A stretch of 64,000 nucleotides of DNA. Source: Punctularia strigosozonata HHB-11173 SS5 (Eukaryota; Basidiomycota; Agaricomycetes; Corticiales; Punctulariaceae). The position numbers and the translations under genes were made by a program. The stretch is taken from positions 566,084-630,083 of the forward strand of contig NW_006767445.1 of the NCBI RefSeq assembly GCF_000264995.1, written 5' to 3'. The notes beneath the pieces were generated by a model. That model saw only the letters and a program-made list of their open reading frames with translations, did no database searches and was not told the DNA's origin. Of this stretch, positions 47,798 through 60,599 are shown piece by piece. How positions within the stretch are numbered: position 1 is the stretch's first letter; every line of letters starts with the position of its first letter.

Positions 47798-48372
47798 CTT
47801 GGCGGGGGGGAGAAGCGGGTTAACGAAAGGAAGGGCGGGGTTGGGGCACGAGCGTGAGCGGGGTTTTCGAAGAACGTTGAAAACGGAAACGAGGCGGAGA
47901 GAACGCGGAAAGAGCGAGAAAACGTGAAGCAGTATGGTCAGAGACGTCAAGGAGGCGCAGCCTGAGGGACCGTGGCTCGAGCTCGACGGGCTTTATGGTG
48001 CAGCGTTGGGTGCCCCGGTTGATGGGCCATCAGGCCATGCCGATCTGGGTCTCCAGGTAGGTTCCGCTTGGCTACCGGATGGACCTATCTGCCATGGTAT
48101 GCATGACGATTCCGTTGTTCTTGGTAGCCACGAGCGGGCATTGTAGGTTGTCTGTAAGTAGCTTTTGAGAGGGAAAAGATGAACGCCGGCGCTAAAACAG
48201 ATCGTCAATGCGCGGAACCAAAATCAGGACAGAGAGCAGGGATGGGCACCGCCACCAGACGTGGTGATGACGTCCTGGGTCGCATGCATCCTGTGCGGTG
48301 CGCAGAGCCAGCCCTCTCTCTCCCTCTATCGCGTTCCTCCACGTCTTCCCTCCTCCGCGTATACCCCCCGCC
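47798..48372. other. Divergent intergenic region
   Basis: About 575 bases between the four-helix gene (-) and ykt6 (+); presumably a shared promoter region. Nothing distinct seen. Confidence 0.35.
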
Positions 48373-49217
48373 ATGAAGGTGTACTCGCTCTCTGTCATCC
48401 TGGCGCCGCCATCGGGCCCATCCACGATCCTCAGCCAGGGCACGGACCTCTCCCAGTTCTCGTTCTACCAGAAGGGCTCGGTCGCCGAGTTTATGAACTT
48501 CATGTCCAAGACCGTCGCCGAGCGGACGCCGCAGGGGCAGCGGCAGAGCATACAGGAGAACAACTACACCGCGCACGTGTACAACCGCGGCGGCGCGGAG
48601 CAGCTCGCAGGTACCGATGCTTTGAACAGAGAGAGAGAGAGGCTAAAATGACGGTTGTTTGTGTTGTTGTTGTATAATCAGCGGTGATCATCACGGATAT
48701 GGAGTACCCCGTCCGGCCGGCGTTCTCGCTGCTGTCGAAGGTGCTGGATGACTTCATCGCGAAGGTGCCCCAGTCGGCGTTCGGGAACCCGAGCGCGATC
48801 TCCTTCCCGGAGATCACGGCGTACGTGCAGAAGTACCAGGACCCGCGACAGGCGGACAGCATCATGCGCGTGCAGCAGGAGCTGGACGAGACGAAGATCG
48901 TCTTGGTGCGTCTCTCTCTCTTCGTAGTTATCGCGGCGCTTCCGACGACCGACGTTCCGGGATTTACATGTGTTTTTTGGATATGCGTGTAGCATAAGAC
49001 GATCGAGTCGGTGCTGGCGCGGGGCGAGAAGCTCGACAACCTCGTGGACCGGTCGAACGCGCTCTCCGCGCAGAGCAAGATGTTCTACAAGACGGCGAAG
49101 AAGGTGAGCAAAGTGCCTCCGCTTCGCGTCGTGTCCGTCTTGTTTCGCGATCGAGACCGCTTCTGACCCGCTTTCCCGTGCCCCTCTTAGCAAAACTCGT
49201 GCTGCGTGATCATGTAG
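48373..49217 (+). CDS. ykt6: R-SNARE Ykt6
   Basis: Lipid-anchored SNARE in ER-Golgi, endosome, vacuole and autophagosome fusion. The N-terminal longin domain starts [20 protein letters not shown] and includes [40 protein letters not shown] and [17 protein letters not shown]. The SNARE coil is [20 protein letters not shown] and [20 protein letters not shown], with the central Arg in LVDRS. The end is QNSCCVIM: a CCxxM box with one cysteine for palmitoylation and one for prenylation. Introns near 48610-48681, 48906-48992 and 49104-49189. Complete. Confidence 0.97.
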
Positions 49218-49871
49218 AGCTTCCCTGCCGCGACGGCGTCTTTTTCCAATTGGGGGGAGGGGGCGTCGAGAACTGCTGCCTTCGTGCCGTTTTTTACTTA
49301 TTTGGGTAGAGGCACCGCGCGTCCTTCGGCGGCTTCCCATCCCGCGCACCTTTCGGACTCCAGCCCTGACACGGCGCAGTTGTACCGCCGAGGGTAGACA
49401 TTGTATATACTCTGTATACGCAACACATACAACGCACATCGCGATGCGCCCGCGAGATCTAGACATGGGGCTTCGATGATTGTGCTCTGCAAAGGCTACG
49501 AGCATCGTCCAAGGAGGCTGATTCCGCGCTCGATGGCCATAAGCAGTCAAATGAGGCGGTTGATTCCGCGCGCGCATCATTGCCCTCAGATCACCGCACG
49601 CTCGTTATCTGACGGCGCCTATCTGACGGCGGGGAGCCACGGCGTATTGCTTGACAGGCCTTGGCTATGAATTACTGTAATGGAACCCGCTTTGCTCTCA
49701 GGAACAGGAGGTCGCAGATTGCCATCCTCCGATGACGGCTAGAAGTGCGCGTACTGCCTGACACCGCAATCGCCATCGAGCTATATATCCCTCCTCACGC
49801 CCCGCCTCGTGCAGATAAAATCAATCGTGATTCATCGCCGTCTGCCCAACTCCACTCACATCCGACCGACC
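49218..49871. other. Intergenic region upstream of the Ppo gene
   Basis: About 650 bases with a TATA box at 49782-49788. No gene supported. Confidence 0.4.
49782..49788 (+). promoter_or_regulatory. TATA box of the Ppo gene
   Basis: TATATAT, about 85 bases upstream of ATG 49872. Confidence 0.5.
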
Positions 49872-52800
49872 ATGTCCAGCCCCAACCTCGTCTCCGGCGT
49901 GCTCAAGGGCCTCGGCGACGTCACCGGCAACCTCCACAAGAGCTTCGAGCCGTACGACACCGACGGCGCGCGCCCCGTCCCGGGCCCGCTCACCCGCCAC
50001 ATCGACGACCTCGCGCAGATCGCCGAGCGCGGCTCCGCGTTCACCCCCGCAGACCTGGTGCGCATCCCTCTGGCGCGCGCGCACGTCGCGTTGCTGATTC
50101 CGCGATCTTGCGTCGTTAGCCGGCGTACGTCGACGCGGTGAAGAACCTCAACGGCGTCGGCCTCGATGACCGCAAGCTCCTCCTAGAAAAGCTCGTCACG
50201 CTCATGTCCCGCCTCCCCGACGGCAACCTGTTCGGCAAGAAGCTCCAGGACTTTGTACGTCGCGCCTCCGCTTCCTCGACGAGAACGCGGCTTTGTGACT
50301 TCCCGTCCCCTCGCAGTTCATCGACACGCTCTACAACGACCTCCCGCACCCGCCCGCCGGCTACCTCTCCCTCCCCGCCGCCGGCTACGGCGCAACGGCG
50401 CTCCCGCCCCAGCGCGTCCCGTACGCCTACCGCTCCGCCGACGGCTCCAACTACAACCCCCTCTTCCCGGACATGGGCAAGGCCGGCACGCCCTACGCGC
50501 GCTCCGTCCCGTCCAAGATCACCGTCCCGCGCTCGGCGCTCCCCGACCCCGGCCTCGTCTTCGACACCCTCCTCGCCCGCCAAAAGTTCACCCCGCACCC
50601 GGGCGGCATCTCCTCCCTCTTCTTCGCGCTCGCCAACCTCATCATCCACTCGTGCTTCCACACCAACGCCCGCGACTGGACGATCAACGACGCCTCCTCC
50701 TACCTCGACCTCAGCCCGCTCTACGGCTCGTCCGACGCCGAGCTGGACCAGATCCGCACGCACGACGGCTCGGGCCGCATCCACCCGGACACGTTCATGG
50801 ACAGCCGGATCCTGTTCATGCCGCCCTCGACGAACGCGCTGCTCGTCCTCTTCAACCGGAACCACAACTGGATCGCGTCCAAGATCCTCGCCATCGACGA
50901 GTGGGGCAAGTACGCCCCGCCCGCGAGCCTCGCCGACGCCGCCGCGGCCGCGAAGCGGGAGGCGCAGGACGCCGAGATCTTCCACCGCGCGCGGCTCGTC
51001 AACACCGGCTTCTTCATGCAGGCCATCCTCCGCGACTACGTCGGCGCCATCCTCGGCTGCGTCCGCGACGGCTCCGCCTGGCGCCTCGACCCGCTCGCCG
51101 CCTTCCGCGACCTCTCGCACGAGGTCTCCCCGCGCGGCGAGGGCAACGTCGTCTCGCTCGAGTTCAACCTGCTCTACCGCTGGCACGCGACGTCCTCCGC
51201 GCAGGACACCCAGTGGACGGAGGCCGAGTTTGGGAAGCTGTTCGACGGCAAGGATTTCAGGACGATCACCGTCGACGACTTCCGCCGCGCGGCGATGACC
51301 AAGCTCGACCCGCGCAAGCTGCCGCCGTTCACCGAGTGGACGTTCAACGGGCTCGAGCGCGGCGCGGACGGAAGGTTCGCGGACGACGATCTCGCCAAGA
51401 TCTTGCAGGCGAGTGGGGATTGGGTTTTGTGAACGAGGAATCGGGGGCGGTTGCTGACGAATAAAAAAATAAAAAATTGGGATACAGGATGCGACGGAGT
51501 GGCCCGCGGGCGCCTTCGGAGCGCAAGGAATCCCGGACGTGCTCCGCGTGGTGGAGATGCTGGGGATCGCGCAGTCGAGGACGTGGGGCGCGTGCAGTGT
51601 AAGCGTCCGGATTGCCGTCGTCCGCTTTTTTGCTCACGCCCCGCGCTAATACGCCAGATGAACGAGTTCCGCGAGTTCATGGGCCTCAAGCCGTATTCGA
51701 CATTTGCCGAGTGGAATCCCGATCCGGCCGTTCACGTAAGTTCCCCCCTCCCCCCCCGCGCGAGGCGTTCGTCGAGTATGAGGTTCCCCCTGACGTGATC
51801 GTTCACAGAAAGCGGCAGAGGCGTTGTACCACCACATCGACAACCTCGAACTTCATGTGAGCCAGCTCTATGTCACTCGGGTGGTCGGTGATCTGGGTAC
51901 TGAGTCTCGCTTTGACAGGTCGGCATTCAAGGTTCGTCCGTGCTGCGCTTTTCGCGCTGTGTCGACTGATCGAAACTGGTTCAGCCGAGCAAACGAAGGA
52001 CCCTATGCCCGGCGCCGGCCTCTGCCCGGGGTACACCATCTCTCGTGCGATCCTGTCCGACGCCGTCTGCCTGACACGAGGAGATCGGTTCCTCACAGTT
52101 GACTTTACTCGTACATGCGCTCATCCTACTCGTCGTCGGCCAATGCTGACCCGTTCCGCCCAGCCTTCAACCTCACGTCGTGGGGATACCAGCACTGCCA
52201 AGCCGACGGCGACGACGGCTCGTACGGCGGCACCCTCGCAAAGATGCTGTTCGCTCTCCTGCCCGAGCACTACCCCGCCGGCTCCGCTTACGGGTGAGTG
52301 CGCGACCGGCTGGTAAACGCTCCTTACCGACGGCCGCTCGTTCCGTTCCAGTCACTTCCCGTTCATGGTGCCGGAGACCATGCGCGGCTTCATGAAGGAC
52401 CGCAACGACCCGGACGTCGACAAGTACACTTGGTCGCGCCCGTCGGTCCCCGTCCCGACGGCCGTCGTCGACACGTACGACGGCGCCAAGCTCGTGCTCG
52501 GCAACCCGCGGCTGTTCGCGTCGACGTACGAGCGGCACCTGTTCAACGTCGCCGGGACGTCGTCCGAGGCGGCCGCGCTCGTGAACTCCGTCCTGACGTC
52601 GGACGATATGACGCAGCAGTGGAAGCGCTCGGCGTACGTCACCGCGGTGTCGCTGATCCAGAGGAAAACTTTCGAGCAGGTCAAGTCGACGGCCCGCTAT
52701 GTGGACGTGGTGAAGGACGTGATCAACTTGGTGCCCGTGCACCTCATCGCGAACGAGCTAGTGCGTGTTCACTGCCTCCGTCGCCTCCTGCTGTGCTGAA

Positions 52801-54072
52801 CGAACGCCCTAGGTCGGTCTGCCCATGAAGACCGAGGATAACCCCCACGGAGTCTACAGGGAAGACCAGGTACGATTATCTCCCGACGATCCATCGTGCG
52901 CCGTCCCCATCTCAACCTCCGAACAGCTGTACGATCAATTTGCGGAGGTCTGCAAGTGAGTGACTTGGCTGGTTGTATGTAGAAACTGCCTGTTGACGCT
53001 GGACCCAGTTACGTCTTCGTCGACGCCGACAACTTCGTCGATTGGAGGTTGCGCGAGCACTCGATCGCGACTCTGAAGGACGTCCTGGACTACGCCAAGG
53101 GGCACTTCACCAAACTCACCAAGGGTCTCGTAAGTTCTTGCCCAGTGCATCGCGATAGACTGTCACTAATCATCGGAGCAGCTATCTTTCGGCGGCCTTT
53201 CCGATACCGTCGTTCAATACGTCGCGGGGCGCAACGATAACTCGGAGCGGTTCCTCCGGAAGCTTCTGGATGGTCGCCGGGGCCTGTCGGACGACAGCCT
53301 GGCCGCAGGCCTTGCGAGCATCGTAGCCACCGCCGCTCACTTCTCCGCCGCCTTGGCGAACGTGGTGGACTTTTACCTTGATGATGGCCAGCGCGAGGCG
53401 CGGGACGACATCGTCCGGCTCGCGAACGTGCACAGCGTCCAGGCAGACCATCAGCTCCTTCAATACGCGCTGGAGGCGCTCCGCCTCAAACCCGCGGTCG
53501 CCGCCGTCTACCGGACCGCTTCGGCGAATGGCCAGGTCGGGACCACGTCCGTGCAGCCGGGGCAGAAGGTCTTCGTTAACGTGACGAAGGCAAATCAGGA
53601 GGTGCGGGCGTCGCGTTCTTGTTCGCGGCATGGATGGCTCATCCGGCGGTTCCAGGCTTCGCACGGTCAAGAGCCAGGAATCTTCGACGTCGGCGAGCAT
53701 GGGTAAGGCACGATCTTGTCTTGTTCATTTACGAGTACTCAGTATATCCTAGCTTCATGAGCCAGAAATTCTTCGAAGTCGTGAGTGACAGTCGTTCTGG
53801 CGGTCGCACCAGGGATGTTTACCGAGACCTCACAGGCCGCTCCGTCCGTCCTGCGGGCCGTGTTCAGGCTCCCGCAACTGAAACGTGCGCCAGGGCTTTC
53901 GGGCGTTCTGAACAGGCGAGTCTTCCATCGCCGTACGGGCGCCGAGCATGTAATTGACTATAGCCCTAGCTTCACCGAGACCGTTTATGATACGCAGATC
54001 ACGTCGTACATCAACAGCAAGGGCGAGACCACTCCCTTCCCGCCGTCGCTGGTGGTTCATTACTCGTTGTAG
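49872..54072 (+). CDS. Psi-factor-producing oxygenase-type fatty acid dioxygenase, P450 half without heme cysteine
   Basis: Two-domain enzyme that oxygenates linoleic or oleic acid to oxylipin signals. Dioxygenase half: MSSPNLVSGVLKGLGDVTGN, SSLFFALANLIIHSCFHTNA (distal His), YLDLSPLYGSSDAELDQIRT, FNRNHNWIASKILAIDEWGK and EFNLLYRWHATSS, the catalytic Tyr and proximal His of YRWH. P450 half: PGAGLCPGYTISRAILSDAV, VPVHLIANELVGLPMKTEDN, HQLLQYALEALRLKPAVAAV with the ExxR motif. The heme-binding stretch, assembled across an intron from GTAAGG to CCTAG near 53697-53755, reads GEHGFMSQKFFE: the family's Cys is replaced by Phe or Met. It ends TPFPPSLVVHYSL. At least 12 introns. PpoC-type enzymes also lack this Cys, so a pure dioxygenase is likely. 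Confidence 0.93.
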
Positions 54073-55058
54073 CAGCTGCAGACCGGAAACAATGTACAGT
54101 ATTATCACATATAATGCTACCCTTGACTCTGGACCACCAACTGGAACATAGAGAACGACATCCCCTACGAAGACGACTCACCTTCACGCTGTTGAGATAC
54201 TCCGAATCGCGTGTCCTCCGCGATCGTCAAATATAGCGGGGACACTAACATATTGCCTTCAGAATCATCTGGGCACCACGCATCAGTGAACACGAATTGA
54301 ACTCGCATTCGGCATGTGTTCTCACAGAAGTCCTTGACAGGCCTCGTCAATCGGTTGAAGCCATATCATCGTTCCGTCTGTCGCAACAATGACAGAGACG
54401 ATGCTGTACTACACTCTACTGTTCGGAAAATCCGTTCAGGCGCGGGAGGCATTCTAGATCTTCCCCCTCATCCCAAACCGCAATCACATGGACTTGACAT
54501 CCTCATAAGCTCTCCGGTGTACTGATCAAGTACATGTGATTCGTCGCCTGAATTTCGAGATATCGTCGTACCTAGCGCGTACGGCGAGCCCAAAAATCAC
54601 GTTATTGAAGACGGAGCGGTAACAAAATATCCCGCCCGGCAATCGACAGATGTTGCATAGGATGTTTATCCATCGGCTGCGGTCCGTAGACGCTCGCATG
54701 ACCAAAAGCCGACGACGCACTGAACACGCCGCAAGTCCAACAACTTCCGGCGGACGGCCTGCAGAGACCCTTGACCAACTACTTAGCAAGTCCTAAATAT
54801 GCTACCGATCCGGTTTCGGACTGGCGTGATGGCTCCTTCACGCCACCCAGACATACTTGGCCGCCGAATCCCAGTGGTACTAATACTTCGCATGTGTCGA
54901 ATCGGCGATCATCAAGTTTCGATCGTCTCGCCTGACGCAACATCGATACGAGGCATCGAGCACGTTATAAGTCGGCCGGGCAAGACCTTGGAAGTCGGAA
55001 CGCGTGGTTGGAACGTTCTTGGTCCGTTTTGACTGCGTTCGAAAGCTGCATAGCTAAG
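54073..55058. other. Intergenic region of about 1 kb
   Basis: Lies between the Ppo gene and the SET-like gene, both plus strand. Several small frames on both strands, none with a family match or consistent splicing. Confidence 0.4.
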
Positions 55059-55792
55059 ATGAACAGCACGCACCAGCCATCGCATCCGGGCTTGTTCCGC
55101 GTTTGTTTCGTTCCCGGCGAGTATCGTTCGTACCTGCAATCAGAAAAGGTGCGATATTCATCTTTTTTTCAAACGTCGCCTGGTCCAACCATCTTACTAT
55201 GGGTGACTCCAGAATCTCAAACCAGGGGATGTGGTCACGTACCTGCGCGGACTCACCAAAGGCGCAAAGGCTTATTCGTCCGTGCAATGCGGACCAGGGC
55301 CGGAAGACCACGTCGAGCTCAATTCCGACCTGCTTTACAGTGAGTGCAGCATTCGTCTCTAGAAGGACGACAGTGCACGACACTTATTTGCCGTCCAGTG
55401 AACCACTCTTGCGATCCAAGTGTCGTCGTAGATCTTTCTTCAAAAGATCCTTCCTTGTGGCAGATACGCGCAATAAAGCACATCAACGCGGGCGATCCCC
55501 GTAAGCCACATATCTGTCAGACACAAAAGCTCGCTGATGTGTTGCTTACCACTTCCCACTAGTAACGTTTTTCTACCCTAGCACGGAGTGGGTCATGGCT
55601 CAACCATTCGAATGCAACTGTGGATCACCGGTTCGTCCAGCTGAGCCGTGACCATAGCACACTGACTAAAGGCATCACCAACAGAATTGCCTAGGTCGTG
55701 TCGAGGGTGCATTCAGCTTGTCCAAAGCTCAGCTCAAAGACCGAGGATTCATCAACCCTTGGATTTGGGATCTAAAACTTAGCAACGCATGA
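55059..55792 (+). CDS. SET-domain-like protein with post-SET cysteine motif
   Basis: Small protein of about 160-170 residues, close to a bare SET domain. Exons: MNSTHQPSHPGLFRVCFVPG and EYRSYLQSEK; then NLKPGDVVTYLRGLTKGAKA and YSSVQCGPGPEDHVELNSDL; then, after an intron (GTGAGT..TCCAG), MNHSCDPSVVVDLSSKDPSL, the NHSC block of SET domains; PLTFFYPSTEWVMAQPFECN; and C-GSPNCLGRVEGAFSLSKA, giving a CxCxxxxC post-SET zinc motif; end INPWIWDLKLSNA. The N-terminal half of the SET domain is unusual and short. It may methylate a protein or be a non-catalytic relative. Introns near 55149-55213, 55341-55399, 55500-55559 and 55630-55685. Confidence 0.8.
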
Positions 55793-55964
55793 TGATATAC
55801 CTATCAAGACGCTCAGGGTCAAGAGACTCACGATGAAGTCACCTTCACTCCTTACTGGCGGGTATGTGCATGCACGCGATGTTGGGGCACGAGATATACC
55901 TTCCGTGAATGACAGAGCATCTATATGATTGGGGGTGTACCAAGTAGATCAATTATATGAATAT

Positions 55965-58900
55965 CTATTGAACCTTCTTTTCGGTCTCAGCAGCAGCAGC
56001 TTTGGCTGCCTCCTCTGCCTTGACCTTTTCCTGCACCGCTCTCCTTTGCTCCCGCCGTTCGCGACCCCGGGTGACAAGCGGCTTCGGCTCAAGATCTGCG
56101 AAGAAATACTTGCAGACCTTTTCAATGATATAACAGCCAACGAAGTCAAGGGCCATCGACACGGAGAGCCTGAATTTGAACTGTGGCGGATATTCAGCAA
56201 TGCATACCGCCATAAACCAAGTGTTGCTTACGAAGCCTGGCATCTCCACAATCTGCAACCAGCGGTTGAGTTCCGGCATGAAGTCGGTAGCACCAGAGAC
56301 CGCCACGGATTGGGCACCGACCAAGCCCCAATACAGGTACTTGTTCTCCCGGATACTCTCGCGGAATGGGCGACCCTTGGATTGCGCATTAGCGATTTGA
56401 CAATCATTCGGGCTGCAGGGAGCCGTACCTGGTAGTTGATGGCAAAGGTGGATACTTGCTGTGACAGACCGAGGAGGTAAATGGCAGTGTTGAGAAGGCT
56501 GGGCTCGAATTTGGCATCAAGGTCGATAGGACCACGCCTGTGGGAGTAAATTCTCAGAATGTTAACGGTTAACGGAGCTTCATTGTGTACTGACTCTTCA
56601 TTACTGTGAGCGAGATTTGTGATGTATACCATCGTCACGATATGCAGAGCAAATTGCAGCAAGACCGAGAGCAACACGTAGAAGTTGAAAATGTTCCCTA
56701 AAGGACGCTCCCGGGATAATTTCTCAACGGGCTGGGCAAGCAGAGTCAGGGCTGCTATTGTGGGGATGATGGACGGTGTACCTTAGCTCGTGAGATGCAC
56801 AAGAAGCATACCGACATTAACATGCCAGTGATGGTGACCTGGTAGTCCCCATACTTGATGCCATCAAGATACTGCACGCTGAGACTGTAGGCAGTGATGA
56901 GACAGTTCAGGGCAAGAATCTTGTACATCTGAATCGTGGCCACAAGGGTGCAGCGGCCCTGCCGGATGATACTAGTAACTGGAATAGGGTAAGATAACTA
57001 AGTCGAAGCTGAAAACGAAGCCGGGTCTTACTGGCAGAGACGTTGGAGAGCTTGGACGTGAAGGGTGCAGCACAGCTGGCGTCACCCAACTTGATCTTGG
57101 GTACATCTTCCTCGTCCATCTCCGACATCTTTTCCGTGAGCGCGCTCAGGTCGAACTAGTTTTAAGCATTCAGTGGTAGGTAGTATCCCTCTGATGAACG
57201 GCGAACGGACTCTTTCCGCAGGATTTCTCTGTCTCGCTACCTGAAGGTCCTGCGCGACCTGCTGCTGCGTCTGTACGAGCTCGGGGAATGCCTGAGCGAG
57301 CGCGGGCGGCACCGGTGGCGGCGGTTGATTGAACCGCTGTGTCAGCTTCAGTTGGCTCTCGTACACCTTCTTCATGCGTAACAGCCGTTGATGCTCCGCA
57401 ATCTTCTGCAGATCCTCCGGAGTGCCGTCCAAGAGCGCAACACCGATATGCGCCTGCTTGAGAGCACCGACGTCGTTCGTTCCGTCACCAGCCATAAGCG
57501 TTGTGTATCCGAGCACACGGAGGGTGTTGAGTATTAGCTCCTTCTGCGAGGGAGATACACGCGCGTATACCCATGTATTCTGGACCAGCTGATGCAAGCT
57601 CTCCTCGCGATTCTCGTATTGTTTGAGCGCTGGGCCAGTAATGCAGACATCGTACTCGTCAAAGAGGGAGGTGTCCAGCGGTTCAGCAGGGTTGACGGGG
57701 ACGCTCTTGCTATCATCCACGGTACGCCATACCAGGTCTGGGCAAGGGTTAGCGAAGAAGCTCGAAAAGGCACCGGCAAACTCACCTGATTCGCTGGCAG
57801 CGTTTTCTTTCAGGTCGAGGATAAGCGCGTCCCGATCCACAATCTCAACATCCTTCGCTACATGAACCGCAGTGAGAGGGTTATCACCAGTGATCATGAT
57901 GCACTGCAAAATAATTCATCAGATTCTGAGAACCAACGGCTGGGGGAGCCACGCACGCGATGTGACGAATCCGCGAGCATCTGCAGGGCTTGCACAGCAT
58001 CCGCCTTAAGTGGGCAATGGAATACCAAGAAGCCAGCGAACGTCAACCCGTTCTCTACTTGATCCCGAGGCAACTTGTTGATCTTCTCTACGCTCATGCT
58101 ATCGCCCTCCTTCACACCGAGAGCGAGCACTCGGCTCCCTCGGCGGGTGAACCACTTGAAAGTATCGTCGTAACCCTCTGGCACCTTACTCAACATACCC
58201 TTGATCGTTTCCGGCGCGCCTTTCACTGCGATAAGGGTGCGCCCGTTTGGAAGCGACGAAACCGTCGACATGCGCTTCAAAGCCGAGGAGAACTGGAAAC
58301 GGCGCCTGATGCGGATAGCGGCAGACGTGTTCGTAGCAGCCTCCGGGGAGACCGTGTCGCCTATATACACAAGCGATGGACATGAGTTAGGTAGAAGGGA
58401 CAAGAGGACCACTGCTTACCTTTGTCGACCTTCCATTTGAGCGCTTCCAGTGTTGTCTTCTCCATCGGGTCACCCACGACCGTTCCATCATCCAGCCTCA
58501 CAAGCGCGTGCGCGGCGGCCAAGCACAGGGTGGTTTCCTTGGTCGTTTCCTTGACGTCTACAAGCTTCAAGGGGTCCTTCACGCTGATTCACGGCACACT
58601 TATCAGCACCTATGTAGATCAACGATAGCAACGCGTGAAGACCTACTCGACGCCAGCGACACCCTCAACGACCAAGTTCTCGGCAGTGATCGTGCCAGTC
58701 TTGTCAAAGCAACACACATCTACGCGGCCAGCGAACGGAATTCTGAACGGTTCCGTGCAGAATATAGCTAAAGCATGGCATGTCAGTCCCCATTGACCCA
58801 CGAGCGGAGTGACACGACCTACCGAACTTAGAAAGCGCCACGAGGGACGCATTCACGGCAAGCGATAGCTCCATCGGCAACTCGGGCGGCACGACACTGG

Positions 58901-60486
58901 TTACAATCAACACGCAGTCCAACAACAGCTTGCTCTTCTTCAGCCCGCGTTCGATACCTGGACACATCACTTGTCATCATAGCATCTCGGAAGCCCAATG
59001 TCATGTACGGACCTTTAACCCAGACATACCAGCTGGCGGCAATGGCGAAGATAAGCAAGAATCCGATGAAGAGGAACGACTCCAGGTTGTTTGCGGACAC
59101 GCGTTCAGTAGAGAAAATCATCGTGCGCACGAGCTGGCCCTGCGCCGTACCAAAACCAGTCCGGAGCACAACGCCGAGGCAACCACCGTCGGGAGTATCG
59201 CCTGCGCATCCGTAATGAGCTCGGGCACTCGAAGACGCGAGACGAGGCCTGTATGCACGAGCAAACGCACCTCCGGGAGTAGCCTGGAGCACCTTCGTGC
59301 CAGAGAACAGGACAGCATTGCGATGCTGGCCATCCACGTCGAGCTTCTCGTCTCCTTCCAGCAGCTGTATCGATTCCTTGAGTAGGGGCGTGGACTCGCC
59401 GGAGAGCATGGCCTCATTGACGATGCAGGAGCCCTTGACGAGGAGAATATCGGCAGGAACCGAAGTCTCGTTCTGCTGGCGAACTGCGATGGCCATGTCA
59501 GACGTCGTGGTCACATGAGCGGGAGAACTGTGAAGGTGCAACGTACCGATGGAGACAACGTCGCCTGGAAGCAGCTCGTCGGTCTGAACGACAGTCCACT
59601 GCGCATTACGCAGGCACTGGATCGGGAAGGGGGTAATGGACATTGTTCGAAACTCTTTGAGCGTGTTGAGGCGCTGCATATATGCGTCAGTCATATACGC
59701 GAGCAATCGCACCACGCCGAGCGTACCTGCGTGACGGTCGTGCACTCGAACACGACGAGCATGAACAACGTGAAGAGACTATAGTACCAGTACTCGTCCA
59801 GGCACCATAACGCGACGCAGAAGATCTGGAAAACGAAGAACGGCGCGGTCGCGTGCTCGCCGAACAGTTCCAAGAAGCTCGGTACCGGGATATTGAACTC
59901 GTTCTTCCCGTACAAGCTCGCGGCGGAGGCAAGCTCGGAGGAAGTCAGGCCCTTCGGCACCTGATATGTCGATAGCGGCGGCTTGCGTGAGGATGGGTAG
60001 GGCAGCTTGCCGAAGGTGGTACTCGGCGGCGGGGTTAGGAGGACGTAGGTGTCACGCTGGTAGTTGAACGAGTAGGAGAGCGGGTCCGAGGGGACCTTCT
60101 TGACGAGCGAGACGATCTCGCCTTCACCGCGGTGAAGGTTGGGGATGATCCGAATGCAGTCGGCTTGTTCAAGAGATTTAGCCTATAGGAGCAATCGTCA
60201 ATATGAATGCATTCCCGTGACACGAGCCATGTCCACCCTGGAAGACAAGAGACGAAGAGAGAGCAAAACTTACGGCTTTCGTGGTCACCCATGCCTTCGC
60301 ACCCGCATTCCAGCGCGTGACCAAGAAGCTGAGGGCGTGTCCAGCACCAAGCAGGACACAGCCCACGAACGTCCACTCTTCACTCTGTATCCAGGTATCA
60401 TATTTGATGAAATAGGCGTACGCCCAAAGAGGGTAAAGCGCAAGGAATGGGGCAGCGTAGAGGTGTGTCCAGAATGGCAGCGCCAC
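55965..60486 (-). CDS. spf1: P5A-type ATPase Spf1 (ER transmembrane-helix dislocase)
   Basis: ER membrane P-type ATPase that removes mis-inserted transmembrane helices. Order on the minus strand: [80 protein letters not shown] (TGES-like actuator), [20 protein letters not shown] (the P5A PPELPME signature), [20 protein letters not shown] (phosphorylated Asp), [40 protein letters not shown] and [20 protein letters not shown]. The C-terminal membrane helices follow, and a Lys/Ala/Glu coil ends EETEKKVQ-like at 55965. About 16 introns. The true start is in an unresolved short exon between 60486 and about 60600, since the frame continues upstream as [20 protein letters not shown]. Confidence 0.94.
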
Positions 60487-60599
60487 GCGAAGAGACGCAG
60501 CGGCAATCTCTGGAGATTCGACGCTGACGGACGCCCTTCAGATAAGAAAACTATCGTCAATCTTCATGTTATCCGGATATACGAAACCCAGAAGACGAG

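Noticed and set aside
50116-51186. 356-codon open frame antisense to the Ppo gene
   Set aside because: It lies wholly opposite conserved dioxygenase exons in GC-rich DNA, is made of Glu/Arg/Gly/Val runs and matches no family; a shadow of the real gene.
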